Shown: one piece after another, positions 56,001 to 62,088 of the stretch
Position numbering within the stretch: position 1 is the stretch's first letter
How the letters are laid out: each line of letters starts with the position of its first letter
Assembly (NCBI RefSeq): GCF_049803835.1
Contig: NZ_JBNAGK010000007.1
Location: forward strand, 205,252-269,251
Direction: 5' to 3'
From: Pacificoceanicola sp049803835
GTDB lineage: Bacteria; Pseudomonadota; Alphaproteobacteria; Rhodobacterales; Rhodobacteraceae
Length of the DNA stretch: 64,000 bases
Program-made: the position numbers and the translations under genes
Notes under the pieces: generated by a model
What the model was told of the DNA's origin: nothing
Database searches by the model: none
The model's input: only the letters and a program-made list of their open reading frames with translations

Positions 56001-56885
56001 GGCGACAAAGTGATCAATGTCGCCAACGCGAGGCGGTATGACGTCTATCCAAAAATGGAGAAGGCTTATCTCGCCAACGGCGAGATCGGAATCGTTGTGG
56101 GACAGTTCAAGGGGAGAAGTTGGAAACCGAAGGGGCTTCCCTGGAAGATCGAAGTCGAATTCTCTTCGCAGCTTGGTTTCAAGTTTGGTTTTGGAGGCGG
56201 TGATTTCGGCGATGAAGGCGACGCGCCTTTGGAACTCGCTTATGCATTGACCATCCACAAGGCCCAGGGCAGCGAATTTGGTACGACTTTCATCGTTATC
56301 CCGAATCCCTGCCGGCTTCTGTCACGCGAATTGCTCTACACGGCACTGACGCGCCAACGTGAAGAGGTCGTCCTCTTTCACCAAGGCGACCTTCGATCTC
56401 TCCTGAAGCTGTCTTTATCCGAGCATTCCGAGACTGCCCGTCGGCTGACCAATCTGTTTTCCGATCCCAAGCCTGTCGAGCATGTCGGGTCCTTCCTCGA
56501 AGAGGGCCTCATTCACCGCACCACCCGCGGCGAGCTAGTGCGCTCAAAATCGGAGGTGATTATTGCCAATCTTCTTCACAGTCTTGGGATCACCTACGCT
56601 TACGAACAACCCTTTACCGGGCAGGACGGCAGCGTTCGATATCCTGACTTCACGATCGAAGACGCTGAGACTGGTCGGCGCGTCTTTCTGGAGCACCTTG
56701 GGCTGCTGTCTGAACCAGCATATCGACGTCGGTGGCTAGCGAAGCTGGATTGGTATCGCGCTCAGGGGGTGTTGCCGGAAGAAGAGGGTGAAGGAGATGT
56801 AGGAATCCTTGTGACGACCACCGAAGAGAAAGGCATCGACTCCGCGGATATTGAGCTACGGCTGCGCACCCTGTTAGGGCTATAG
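53064..56885 (+). CDS. RecD-like SF1 helicase with C-terminal PD-(D/E)XK-type nuclease region, 1273 aa; candidate defence gene
   Basis: The N-terminal ~120 residues include VSVRVPWHDSRWAGKICANP, then NTSC and GAFMAPFGYTR, a segment of unknown fold with paired cysteines. A ~500-residue helical part follows. The SF1 helicase has Walker A GPAGTGKTS (about 640-648), Walker B VIDECSM (about 722-728), GDPRQLPPIG (about 753-762), TIHKAQGSEF (about 1062-1071) and LLYTALTRQREEVVLF. The last ~120 residues (from about 1155) read KSEVIIANLL, YPDFTIED and FLEHLGLL, then WLAKLDWY, a PD-(D/E)XK-like layout. The start at 53064 was preferred because GAAAGG lies 7 bases upstream; an ATG at 53058 is too close to that site. 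Gene 2 of a two-gene operon. Confidence 0.85.
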   Translation: MIAGARRLPTMHVSVRVPWHDSRWAGKICANPRGNTSCLILPRVAESKDDDFETSVAGANWDTEGARLPACAAERGAFMAPFGYTRRVRHPYSHDPRYKHFQESGFHHAAFSAAAVPFAWMMKDSDDGIPDRAKAYKIDFRPELEPDLEFDKLWVQERRNQLAMLDTFFGAITPEESLVFFYAKRTPLTDDGRRVIVGVGRVLKVDPSVEYIYEKGAPSDAMRCVLWERNLHHSIRPEIKDGFLLPYHDLIDLAAKDPSIDLSSLVLHAPEEHWDAFSMGTEHVTHDQAITVLLACASLLERLEKVVPGNWSAARGWVDTQLNRIWRLRGAFPGLGSALTAFGLTHGTLVAHAIGQKLYADGSQEVRDPWPLVEKVLHEPNMLTPDLAATIGSTAAKLWGSLKPERRALLKLLARFEITADQASRWFVTEERKRAGITASDAEILANPYLCFEDDRGRKDPISASVVDRGLFPEATVAASVPVPDPSRCSEAIDPRRGRALMINTLDRAATEGHTLLPQSRLVQRVRDLDISPQCAIGADWIDAFDAFLKARIVIAKMADGTPAWQLQKFAQARDIISARVKRRLAGKRHAGEHDWRALIDQQLPPFIDASDPETEELARVEKANALGEIYRSRFSVLIGPAGTGKTSLLTALLSMPSVAAGGVLLLAPTGKARVQMQKRANNAQAYTLAQFLLALGRYDPLTGSYRITDDANRERGFKTVVIDECSMLTEDQLSATLDAIETTAVERLILVGDPRQLPPIGAGRPFVDIVRYLNDNHANANSQAPAGFAELKIVRRQTEQSVAVGEPPAARDDIILSRWFGGEAPDPGADEAWDRLASGKSTGIRAVRWEGDTDLQTKLLAEIKAATRAISQKQGFDDERDDATFEISLGGRPYNEAIYFNVSRSEEDPEGVERRRGGGADAEAWQILSPVRAGETGVDGLNRWLQKSFRRQARAWAEPEKYWERKTCKPLGAQGVLYGDKVINVANARRYDVYPKMEKAYLANGEIGIVVGQFKGRSWKPKGLPWKIEVEFSSQLGFKFGFGGGDFGDEGDAPLELAYALTIHKAQGSEFGTTFIVIPNPCRLLSRELLYTALTRQREEVVLFHQGDLRSLLKLSLSEHSETARRLTNLFSDPKPVEHVGSFLEEGLIHRTTRGELVRSKSEVIIANLLHSLGITYAYEQPFTGQDGSVRYPDFTIEDAETGRRVFLEHLGLLSEPAYRRRWLAKLDWYRAQGVLPEEEGEGDVGILVTTTEEKGIDSADIELRLRTLLGL

Positions 56886-56896
56886 AGAGTTATGCG

Positions 56897-57148
56897 TTAG
56901 AGGCACGACAGAGCTTGCTCCCGCATCACGGAGTAGTCGTTCAGCATTTCGGCGATCACCGATCCCTCCGGCAGCAGGGCCAGCTCCTCGGCCGCCCGAG
57001 CCTGGGACTCGCGGCTATACTGGACCTGCGGTGGGCAGACGGTCGCGACGCGGGGTTCAGAAGCGACCGTTGCGCAGCCGCTCAGCGAGCTCGTCGCGAT
57101 TGCGAGGGCGGCGAGCCGCCGCTTCCAGCATCCGGCGTTGCACATCAT
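56897..57148 (-). CDS. Phage outer-membrane spanin-like lipoprotein (Rz1-type), 83 aa
   Basis: A lipoprotein signal with lipobox LSGC (Cys24) is followed by a short proline-containing, charged mature part (CPPQVQYSRESQ). The gene overlaps the preceding membrane gene by 92 bases in another frame, the classic Rz/Rz1 layout. With the small inner-membrane partner it would link the two membranes and disrupt the outer membrane at lysis. The start at 57148 has GAAGGCAA upstream; an adjacent ATG at 57145 is equally possible. It ends 11 bases from the helicase-nuclease stop, tail to tail. Confidence 0.7.
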   Translation of the reverse strand: MMCNAGCWKRRLAALAIATSSLSGCATVASEPRVATVCPPQVQYSRESQARAAEELALLPEGSVIAEMLNDYSVMREQALSCL

Positions 57149-57314
57149 TTGCCTTCTCTGTGGTCTCTAGGCGTTCGGCGAGGCGTCCCGCTCGCTCGCC
57201 GGACCGCCGAAGCGACAGCAGGAACAGGAGCACGGCGAGGACGATGGCGCCGTAGCGCAGCGCCGCCCGCGTCCACGGGCTGGCGGCAAACCCGGTCAGA
57301 AGCGCGGCGATCAC
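57057..57314 (-). CDS. Phage inner-membrane spanin-like protein (Rz-type), 85 aa
   Basis: One N-terminal membrane helix (YGAIVLAVLLFLLSL) and a basic helical tail rich in Arg/Glu (RAGRLAERLETTEKANDVQR), which resembles a coiled coil. The GTG start at 57314 overlaps the stop of the upstream endolysin remnant (GTGA). The 3' part overlaps the lipoprotein gene out of frame. Together the pair forms a two-component spanin, a lysis-module marker of a prophage. Confidence 0.65.
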   Translation of the reverse strand: MIAALLTGFAASPWTRAALRYGAIVLAVLLFLLSLRRSGERAGRLAERLETTEKANDVQRRMLEAAARRPRNRDELAERLRNGRF

Positions 57315-57680
57315 CGCCGCCCCCGGCGCCAGTCATCGAGGCGGGCATAGATCGTGACCGCGATACCACCGAGTGCTACGGCGATGAACACCCAGCGAAG
57401 CGTATCAAGATATGGGACGAGCGGCAGGAAGGCGGTCTGCGTCTCCGCTAGTACCTGCTGCGCCACCTCGACACCGGCCGCTCAGAGCGTCGCGACGCCC
57501 GCCGTGCCGCCGCCTTTCATGGTGCGGCTCTGCGCCAGGACCTCGCGCGCTGGCGGGGTCTCGTCCGCGAACGACACGGGGCGCGCTCGGGCAGCACCTC
57601 ACCGCGCAGGGTGTTGGCGGGCAACGCCGAAAGCCGCGCGTGCAGCGCGGCGAGGATGGTTTCGCGAAGAGTGGGTATGC
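57311..57680 (-). pseudogene. Prophage remnant: phage gene fragment fused to an endolysin C-terminus with a nonsense codon
   Basis: The minus-strand reading begins near 57680 with ETILAALHARLSALP and RGEVLPER, which matches the start of a phage morphogenesis protein I have seen in Rhodobacteraceae prophages. It then shifts frame into VSFADETPPAREVLAQSRTM, followed by a TGA (about 57483). After the TGA, in the same frame, it continues AGVEVAQQVLAETQTAFLPL and VFIAVALGGIAVTIYARLDD to a stop at 57311, overlapping the GTG of the inner spanin gene. That C-terminal membrane segment is typical of endolysins in these phages. A deletion joined two genes, and the reading is broken. Confidence 0.65.
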
Positions 57681-57796
57681 ACTTGGTCCATTCGAACTCC
57701 GAAATGCGTGAAGATTTAGTGTGTTTTTCTGGAGGCTGGATCAGAAAAACTGGTGAGAGTCGCAGCCGTCAAGCGCATCCAAGCCCCTGCTGACGC

Positions 57797-57829
57797 CGTC
57801 ATAAACCTGTTACAAACACGTCACAAAAG
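57797..57829 (+). promoter_or_regulatory. PHO box: three tandem 11-bp PhoB repeats upstream of pstS
   Basis: CGTCATAAACC, TGTTACAAACA and CGTCACAAAAG stand head to tail (57797-57807, 57808-57818, 57819-57829). Each starts with a TGTCA-like core and ends A-rich, as in PhoB binding units. They lie 77 bases upstream of the pstS ATG, so phosphate-starvation induction is expected. Confidence 0.7.
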
Positions 57830-57905
57830 CATAGCTCCCGGTGGCTAGCCGTGTCTTGAGGCTGCTCGAATGAGCGCCACTACTTATCAAGAACTGGAGC
57901 TATCC

Positions 57906-59276
57906 ATGTCTTTTACGAAAACAACCGTCTCGGCCCTGGCGATCGCCTCCGTGGCGTCCGTCGCCGCCGCACGCGACAACGTTCAAATCGCCGGTTCGTC
58001 GACCGTTCTTCCCTACGCCTCCATCGTCGCCGAAGCGTTCGGCGAGAACTTCGATTTCCCGACTCCGGTGGTGGATTCGGGCGGCTCCTCTGCCGGCCTG
58101 AAGCGCTTCTGCGAAGGCGTGGGCGAAAACACCGTCGACATCGCCAACGCCTCGCGCGCCATCCGCGAGCGAGAGAGCAACGCCTGCGCCGAAGCCGGCG
58201 TGACCGATATCATCCAGGTTCGCATCGGCTACGACGGCATCGTGTTCGCCAGCCAGATCGACGGCCCGGCCTTCACCGCATTCGAGCCGGCCGACTGGTC
58301 CAACGCGCTCGGCGCGCAGGTCTTGGTCGACGGCGAGATCGTCGACAACCACTACAGTCAGTGGGCCGACTTCAATGCAGACCTGCCGTTCGTCGACATC
58401 ACCGCCGTCATCCGGGGCACCAAGCACGGCACTCGTGAAGTGTTCGAAGAACAGGTTGTTGCAGCAGGCTGTGAAGCCACCGACGCGTTCGAAGCAATGA
58501 CGGCCGCTGGCATGTCCGAAGACGACGCCGAAGACGCCTGCCTTGAAGTGCGCACCGACGGCCGCTCGGTCGACATCGACATCGACAGCGACTACGCCGA
58601 GACGCTGGCCTCCATCGACGCCAACGCAAACGGCATCGGCGTGTTCGGCCTAGCGTTCTACGAGAACAACACCGACAAGCTGAAGGTCGCCACCATGTCC
58701 GGCGTCGCCCCCTCGACCGAGACCATTGCCTCGGGCGAATACCCGGTCTCGCGTCCGCCGTCCTTCTACATCGAGGAGGAGTACGTCGGCGTGGTGCAGG
58801 GCGCGAAGGAATACTTGAACTACGAGTTTGCTGGCGAATACCGCGAGCCTGGGATTGTGTCGCCCTACAACCCGATTGACCCGGTTGGGATCGATGCATT
58901 CACCCCAGCGCCTGAAGATGGTCCGGATCCGGTGCCCAACCCCGAGTGTACTTTCCCCTGCATCCTCTATGAGGCGCTGCAGAGTCGCCATGGTGCATAC
59001 GCCCAAGTGGTCCAACCGTTCCCCGGATTGGGAATGGGCGGTTACGATGGACGCTTTGAAGTTGATATCACTCGTATTGATGACGATGACAACGACATCA
59101 ACGTTTGTATTGGCTTCTGTCCCGGCGGTTCTGGAAACGGCAACGGCAATGGTAACGGCAATGGCAATTGCAACGGCGGTGACGACGACGACGCCGGAAC
59201 GACCACTATTACAGGTGGCTCATCAAGCAAGATAGTGTTCACCCCTATTATAGACGCCGATATTGCAGCTTGGTAA
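57906..59276 (+). CDS. pstS: Phosphate-binding protein PstS with an abnormal, low-complexity C-terminus, 456 aa
   Basis: Signal peptide of about 22 residues, then a PstS fold: VQIAGSSTVLPYASIVAEAF, SGGSSAGLKRFCEG, DIANASRAI and GTKHGTREVF are phosphate-site segments, and FGLAFYENNTDKLKVATMSG is the late conserved strand. After SGEYPVSRP (about residue 285) similarity to normal PstS stops. The last ~170 residues are different: cysteine-containing (NPECTFPC, VCIGFCPGG), then a run of Gly-Asn repeats and Asp-rich tracts, ending with Thr/Ser. The ATG at 57906 has GGAG 6 bases upstream. A PHO box lies upstream and a strong terminator downstream. No pstC/A/B is nearby, so it is an orphan inside prophage debris. 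Confidence 0.8.
   Translation: MSFTKTTVSALAIASVASVAAARDNVQIAGSSTVLPYASIVAEAFGENFDFPTPVVDSGGSSAGLKRFCEGVGENTVDIANASRAIRERESNACAEAGVTDIIQVRIGYDGIVFASQIDGPAFTAFEPADWSNALGAQVLVDGEIVDNHYSQWADFNADLPFVDITAVIRGTKHGTREVFEEQVVAAGCEATDAFEAMTAAGMSEDDAEDACLEVRTDGRSVDIDIDSDYAETLASIDANANGIGVFGLAFYENNTDKLKVATMSGVAPSTETIASGEYPVSRPPSFYIEEEYVGVVQGAKEYLNYEFAGEYREPGIVSPYNPIDPVGIDAFTPAPEDGPDPVPNPECTFPCILYEALQSRHGAYAQVVQPFPGLGMGGYDGRFEVDITRIDDDDNDINVCIGFCPGGSGNGNGNGNGNGNCNGGDDDDAGTTTITGGSSSKIVFTPIIDADIAAW
59129..59178 (+). repeat. Short tandem repeat encoding a Gly-Asn run in PstS
   Basis: Units of GGCAAC/GGCAAT/GGTAAC (6 bp, Gly-Asn) repeat about seven times, followed by a GAC run encoding Asp. Slippage could vary the length of this linker. 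Confidence 0.7.
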
Positions 59277-59301
59277 TTTTAACGAAAGCGAGCGATTGGC
59301 G

Positions 59302-59329
59302 CGGGCGGCACTTCGCCGCCCGTTTTTTT
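59302..59329 (+). terminator. Rho-independent terminator of pstS
   Basis: CGGGCGGC pairs with GCCGCCCG around ACTTC, followed by seven T. It starts 26 bases after the pstS stop and is the clearest intrinsic terminator in the window. Confidence 0.9.
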
Positions 59330-59347
59330 ATGCGACAGTTTCATTGG

Positions 59348-59875
59348 TCAAAGTCTGCCCTCTACCCTGTTCGCGACGATCAGTCCCGGCACGCTGTCGA
59401 GCGCGCGCTCTGCCTCACTGTCCAGATCGAGCCGCTTCGGCAGCTTCACCTGAGGCACCAGCAGGAAGATCGGCGCGGGGACCTGGTTGCGGCCGGTCTT
59501 GGCGCGCGACGCCACCGCCTGGCCACGGGTGTTGATGCGGGCGCGGTCGGCGACGAGCAGGCTCGGCCCCGTCCGCCGATAGACGAACCGCAGCCGCATC
59601 CCGCGTCGCCGTTCCCACTCTCCGGGCGTGATCCCGCCCCCGCGCAGCGACTTGCCCGCCGCGGGCAGCGGGATCGCCAGCCAGAACCTGTTCTTCAAGC
59701 GGATCAGCGGCCCCGTGTCATGCGCGCCGACGATGACCGGCGCCTTCGACCAGACCAGCGCGGCGGCGTCCAAGCTCTCGCCCGACCTCGGGAAATTCTG
59801 GCTTCGGATCGAATTGGCCAGCAGTGTGCCGAGCCCCGCACCGGTGGTCTGCAGCCGCTGGGCGGTTTTCGGCAA
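59348..59875 (-). pseudogene. Phage DUF6441-type protein, N-terminally truncated
   Basis: From about 59850 to the stop at 59348 the minus strand encodes a well-kept DUF6441-like protein: TTGAGLGTLLANSIRSQNFP, LDAAALVWSKAPVIVGAH, ITPGEWERRRGMRLRFVYRR and VPIFLLVPQ-like (PAPIFLLVPQVKLPKRLDL). Such proteins occur in head-tail regions of Rhodobacteraceae prophages. About 40 N-terminal residues are missing. Instead, the frame runs back into the start of another phage gene at 59909, in a different frame, so a deletion joins the two. It is probably not functional. Confidence 0.7.
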
Positions 59876-60050
59876 AGAGCGAACCGACGGCGGCGGCGAA
59901 GGCGCTCATCAGAAGGTCGCGTTCAGGCGCACCCGACCGATGGTGTCGCCGGCCCCACCTGCAACGGCCTTGACCGCCACGCCGATGACCGTCCGGTGTT
60001 TAGGGAGAAAATTCGCCTCCGCCAGTTACGCTCGATCAGCCACGTTGGAT
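59876..60050 (-). pseudogene. Fragments of two phage structural genes
   Basis: Reading minus, AVKAVAGGAGDTIGRVRLN, then ATF ends at a TGA (59909-59911). That TGA overlaps an ATG at 59909 opening MSAFAAAVGSLFAE, after which the frame is lost into the DUF6441 remnant. The short coupled ends look like consecutive head-tail genes of a phage with their bodies deleted. Assignment is by resemblance to prophage gene starts and is modest. Confidence 0.5.
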
Positions 60051-60081
60051 AGCCCTAAGAAAAGTGTTCACTTCATCCATT

Positions 60082-60129
60082 AAGTGCGAGATTCTCCCGC
60101 ATAGAATCCTTTGGGAAAATCTCGCACTT
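60082..60129. repeat. Long near-perfect inverted repeat, 17 bp arms
   Basis: Arm 60082-60098 and arm 60113-60129 pair at 16 of 17 positions (core AAGTGCGAGATT / AATCTCGCACTT) around a 14-base loop. No T-run follows on the plus strand. It lies 90 bases upstream of a small membrane-protein gene and directly beside the structural-gene debris. It could be a protein-binding or recombination site or a factor-dependent terminator; the sequence does not settle this. Confidence 0.7.
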
Positions 60130-60218
60130 GAGGCATCCGAAAAATTTTTTCAACCGTGGGATGTCGACGCTTGGCACAAGGGCCTCAAGCCCGCCTTGAA
60201 CGAAAGGACTATTGCCGC

Positions 60219-60527
60219 ATGATGCTGATTGTTTTGGCTGTCACAGTATTTTTTTCGATGGGAATAACGGCGGCAATAACCGGAAGTGAGCTTGAAAAAC
60301 CAAACGACACTTATGGTGCTTGGATTTATAAGCTGATCGGATGGTTTAGCGGAACGATTTCTGCTGGCTCGTTGTCCGTAGGGGGCGGATGGTTGATGCA
60401 TGGCTTATCGGAGGACTACTGGGGGGAGTTTGCGAAGACAAACTACGTTTGGGGTCTGGGTATTGGTGCAATTGTATGTGCGGGAGCAAACGCAATAGTT
60501 GCCCAAAAAGTTAGGTCTGGCGTATGA
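60219..60527 (+). CDS. Small membrane protein of unknown function, 102 aa
   Basis: Starts at the ATG at 60219 (a second ATG follows at once) with CGAAAGGA about 11 bases upstream. Three hydrophobic stretches: LIVLAVTVFFSMGITAAI, KLIGWFSGTISAGSLSVGGG, and VWGLGIGAIVCAGANAIV, with short charged loops (SELEKPNDTYG). Codon use and base composition are less GC-rich than the surrounding phage genes, and it lies on the opposite strand. That is the pattern of a cargo (moron) gene. Its size and topology fit a holin or a superinfection-exclusion-like protein, but I recognise no family. Confidence 0.6.
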   Translation: MMLIVLAVTVFFSMGITAAITGSELEKPNDTYGAWIYKLIGWFSGTISAGSLSVGGGWLMHGLSEDYWGEFAKTNYVWGLGIGAIVCAGANAIVAQKVRSGV

Positions 60528-60618
60528 GGAGCTTGTTCCGTTCAGGCAATCTCGGAGGCTTGTTTGGCTCTGATGCTTTCAATGTTCCGGAGTTCATCGT
60601 TCTGAGCACGGCGTTTAC

Positions 60619-61101
60619 TCACAGCCCCCATTCCGCCAATTCCGAGGCCATGGCACGGGCGTCATTCTCCGCGCTGATCCGGGTTCTTGCGCTTGGTGTC
60701 ATGCCGAATTCGGCGGCGTAGCGCATCATGTCGGACATGGCCTTGTTGGCGGTGCCGACGAGCGGGTTCTGGATGGCGTTGCCGCCTTTGGTTCGGATCA
60801 TCAGGCCTTTGGTCAGCTGGTCCCGGGTGGCCATCTGATCGAGGGCAGTCTCCGCCTGGACCCAGCGGCCGTAGGCCTGGCAATAGGCCGCCAGGGCAGC
60901 ACGATCGATTTCCGAGAGGATGCCGAGGGCGCAGAGTTGTTGGCTGATCCTGATCCACTCCGCGCAGGCCTCGGCCGTCAGATGCGGGGGCGGGTCCGGG
61001 CAGCGCGGCACTGGTCTGGGTTCACCCGGATTGCGACGGTCGGCGCGGTCGGTGCCGGTGACCAGCTTCAGCCCGCTGGGTTTGGGTTTGCGTCCGCGCA
61101 T
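60619..61101 (-). CDS. Phage terminase small subunit, P27 family (copy 1), 160 aa
   Basis: Starts MRGRKPKPSGLKLVTG behind GAGGGGG. The basic N-terminal motif, PPPHLTAEACAEWIRI, IDRAALAAYCQAYGRWVQAE and the closing GMTPSARTRI are the P27 small-terminase pattern. Small terminase recognises the packaging site and loads the large subunit. No large terminase follows in the window; a membrane-protein gene and structural remnants do. It is paralogous to the gene at 62089-62628. Confidence 0.85.
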   Translation of the reverse strand: MRGRKPKPSGLKLVTGTDRADRRNPGEPRPVPRCPDPPPHLTAEACAEWIRISQQLCALGILSEIDRAALAAYCQAYGRWVQAETALDQMATRDQLTKGLMIRTKGGNAIQNPLVGTANKAMSDMMRYAAEFGMTPSARTRISAENDARAMASELAEWGL

Positions 61102-61302
61102 GACCCCCTCTTCGAATTCTGGCATCCTGGAAATTGTGCTCCCCCCGCCGGTCGCGGTCGAGAACGTGCAAAGATAGACCCACCCCCGGGGGTTGGAATA
61201 ACTATACCCCAGACGCTTGCTCATTGGAATCCTGTCAGTTTCCGACAAATGCCGACACGGGCCGACCTGTCCAATGTTTGTGTCGATGAACCCGGCCGAA
61301 GG

Positions 61303-62013
61303 TCAGGTCACGGCGTGAAGCTGCGCGATCCGGGAGCGCAGGTTCCTGACGTTCGACACATGCCACCGCCCGCCTCTCCGGGTCTGGATGCCGCGGGCGT
61401 TGAGCTCTGTGGCCAATGCTCGAAGCGAAGTATGCCCTTCGGATTGCAGGGCGGCAATCACTGGCGCGAGGTCGCGGGCGAAGCTGTCGGCGTTGTGGCG
61501 GACGGTCTCGTGGAGCGCCGTGCCGCCTTTGCCGGCGCGTTTGAGGGCGGCGGCGCCGTTGGGGTTGCCGAGGCGGACGCCGCGGGCCTTGGCGGCGGCG
61601 AGGGCTTCCTTGGTGCGGCGGGAGATGGCGTCGCGTTCGGCCTGGGCGACGAGGGCCATGATGCCGACGGTCAGATCGTTGGCCTCGGGCATGTCGCAGG
61701 CGAGGAAGCGGACGCCGCTGGCTTGCAGGGTGAGCAGGAAGGCGGCGTTGCGCGAGAGGCGGTCGAGTTTGGCGATGACCAGCGTGGCGCCGGTCAGGCG
61801 GGCGAGGCTGAGGGCCTTGTCGAGTTCCGGGCGGTCGTTGCGGCCTCCGCTTTCGACCTCGGTGAAGCGGGCGAGAACCTCGGCGGACCGCGCCCTGGCG
61901 AAAGCGTCGATGGCAGCCCGTTGCGCGTCGAGCCCGAGACCGGACCGGCCCTGGCGGGCGGTGGAGACGCGCTCGTAGGCGACCAGCCGGTTTGGGGCAG
62001 TGCTGCGGACCAT
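61303..62013 (-). CDS. Serine recombinase / resolvase family, 236 aa
   Basis: The N-terminal catalytic domain has VAYERVSTARQGRSGLGLDA, with the nucleophile in VST and the usual Gln-x-x-x-G-L-G-L-x-x-Q region. LVIAKLDRLSRN follows with its Arg pair, then AQAERDAISRRTKEALAAAK. The C-terminal ~70 residues, with LATELNARGIQTRRGGRWHV, are the DNA-binding part. This is a small resolvase/invertase type, too short for a large serine integrase. It sits between two small-terminase paralogues, so it may be a later insertion into the phage module. The start at 62013 has AGGTG nearby. Confidence 0.85.
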   Translation of the reverse strand: MVRSTAPNRLVAYERVSTARQGRSGLGLDAQRAAIDAFARARSAEVLARFTEVESGGRNDRPELDKALSLARLTGATLVIAKLDRLSRNAAFLLTLQASGVRFLACDMPEANDLTVGIMALVAQAERDAISRRTKEALAAAKARGVRLGNPNGAAALKRAGKGGTALHETVRHNADSFARDLAPVIAALQSEGHTSLRALATELNARGIQTRRGGRWHVSNVRNLRSRIAQLHAVT

Positions 62014-62088
62014 GTACACACCTGGGCAACCTTCGTTTGGCAGGTCTGTACGTCGCTCCAAAGGGCTCAGAAGTGTAGTCCCAAAAGG

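Noticed and set aside
48324..56885. Assigning the helicase pair to a named defence system such as Zorya, Druantia, Hachiman or DISARM
   Set aside because: The visible domain sets of those systems do not match a sacsin-type ATPase-helicase plus RecD-like helicase-nuclease; I left it unnamed.
59282..60052. Plus-strand frame of about 260 codons opposite the DUF6441 remnant
   Set aside because: It runs through the pstS terminator and mirrors a recognisable minus-strand phage gene.
61303..62013. Serine recombinase as the prophage integrase
   Set aside because: At 236 residues it is resolvase/invertase sized and lacks the long C-terminal region of large serine integrases; I also see no attachment-site pair.
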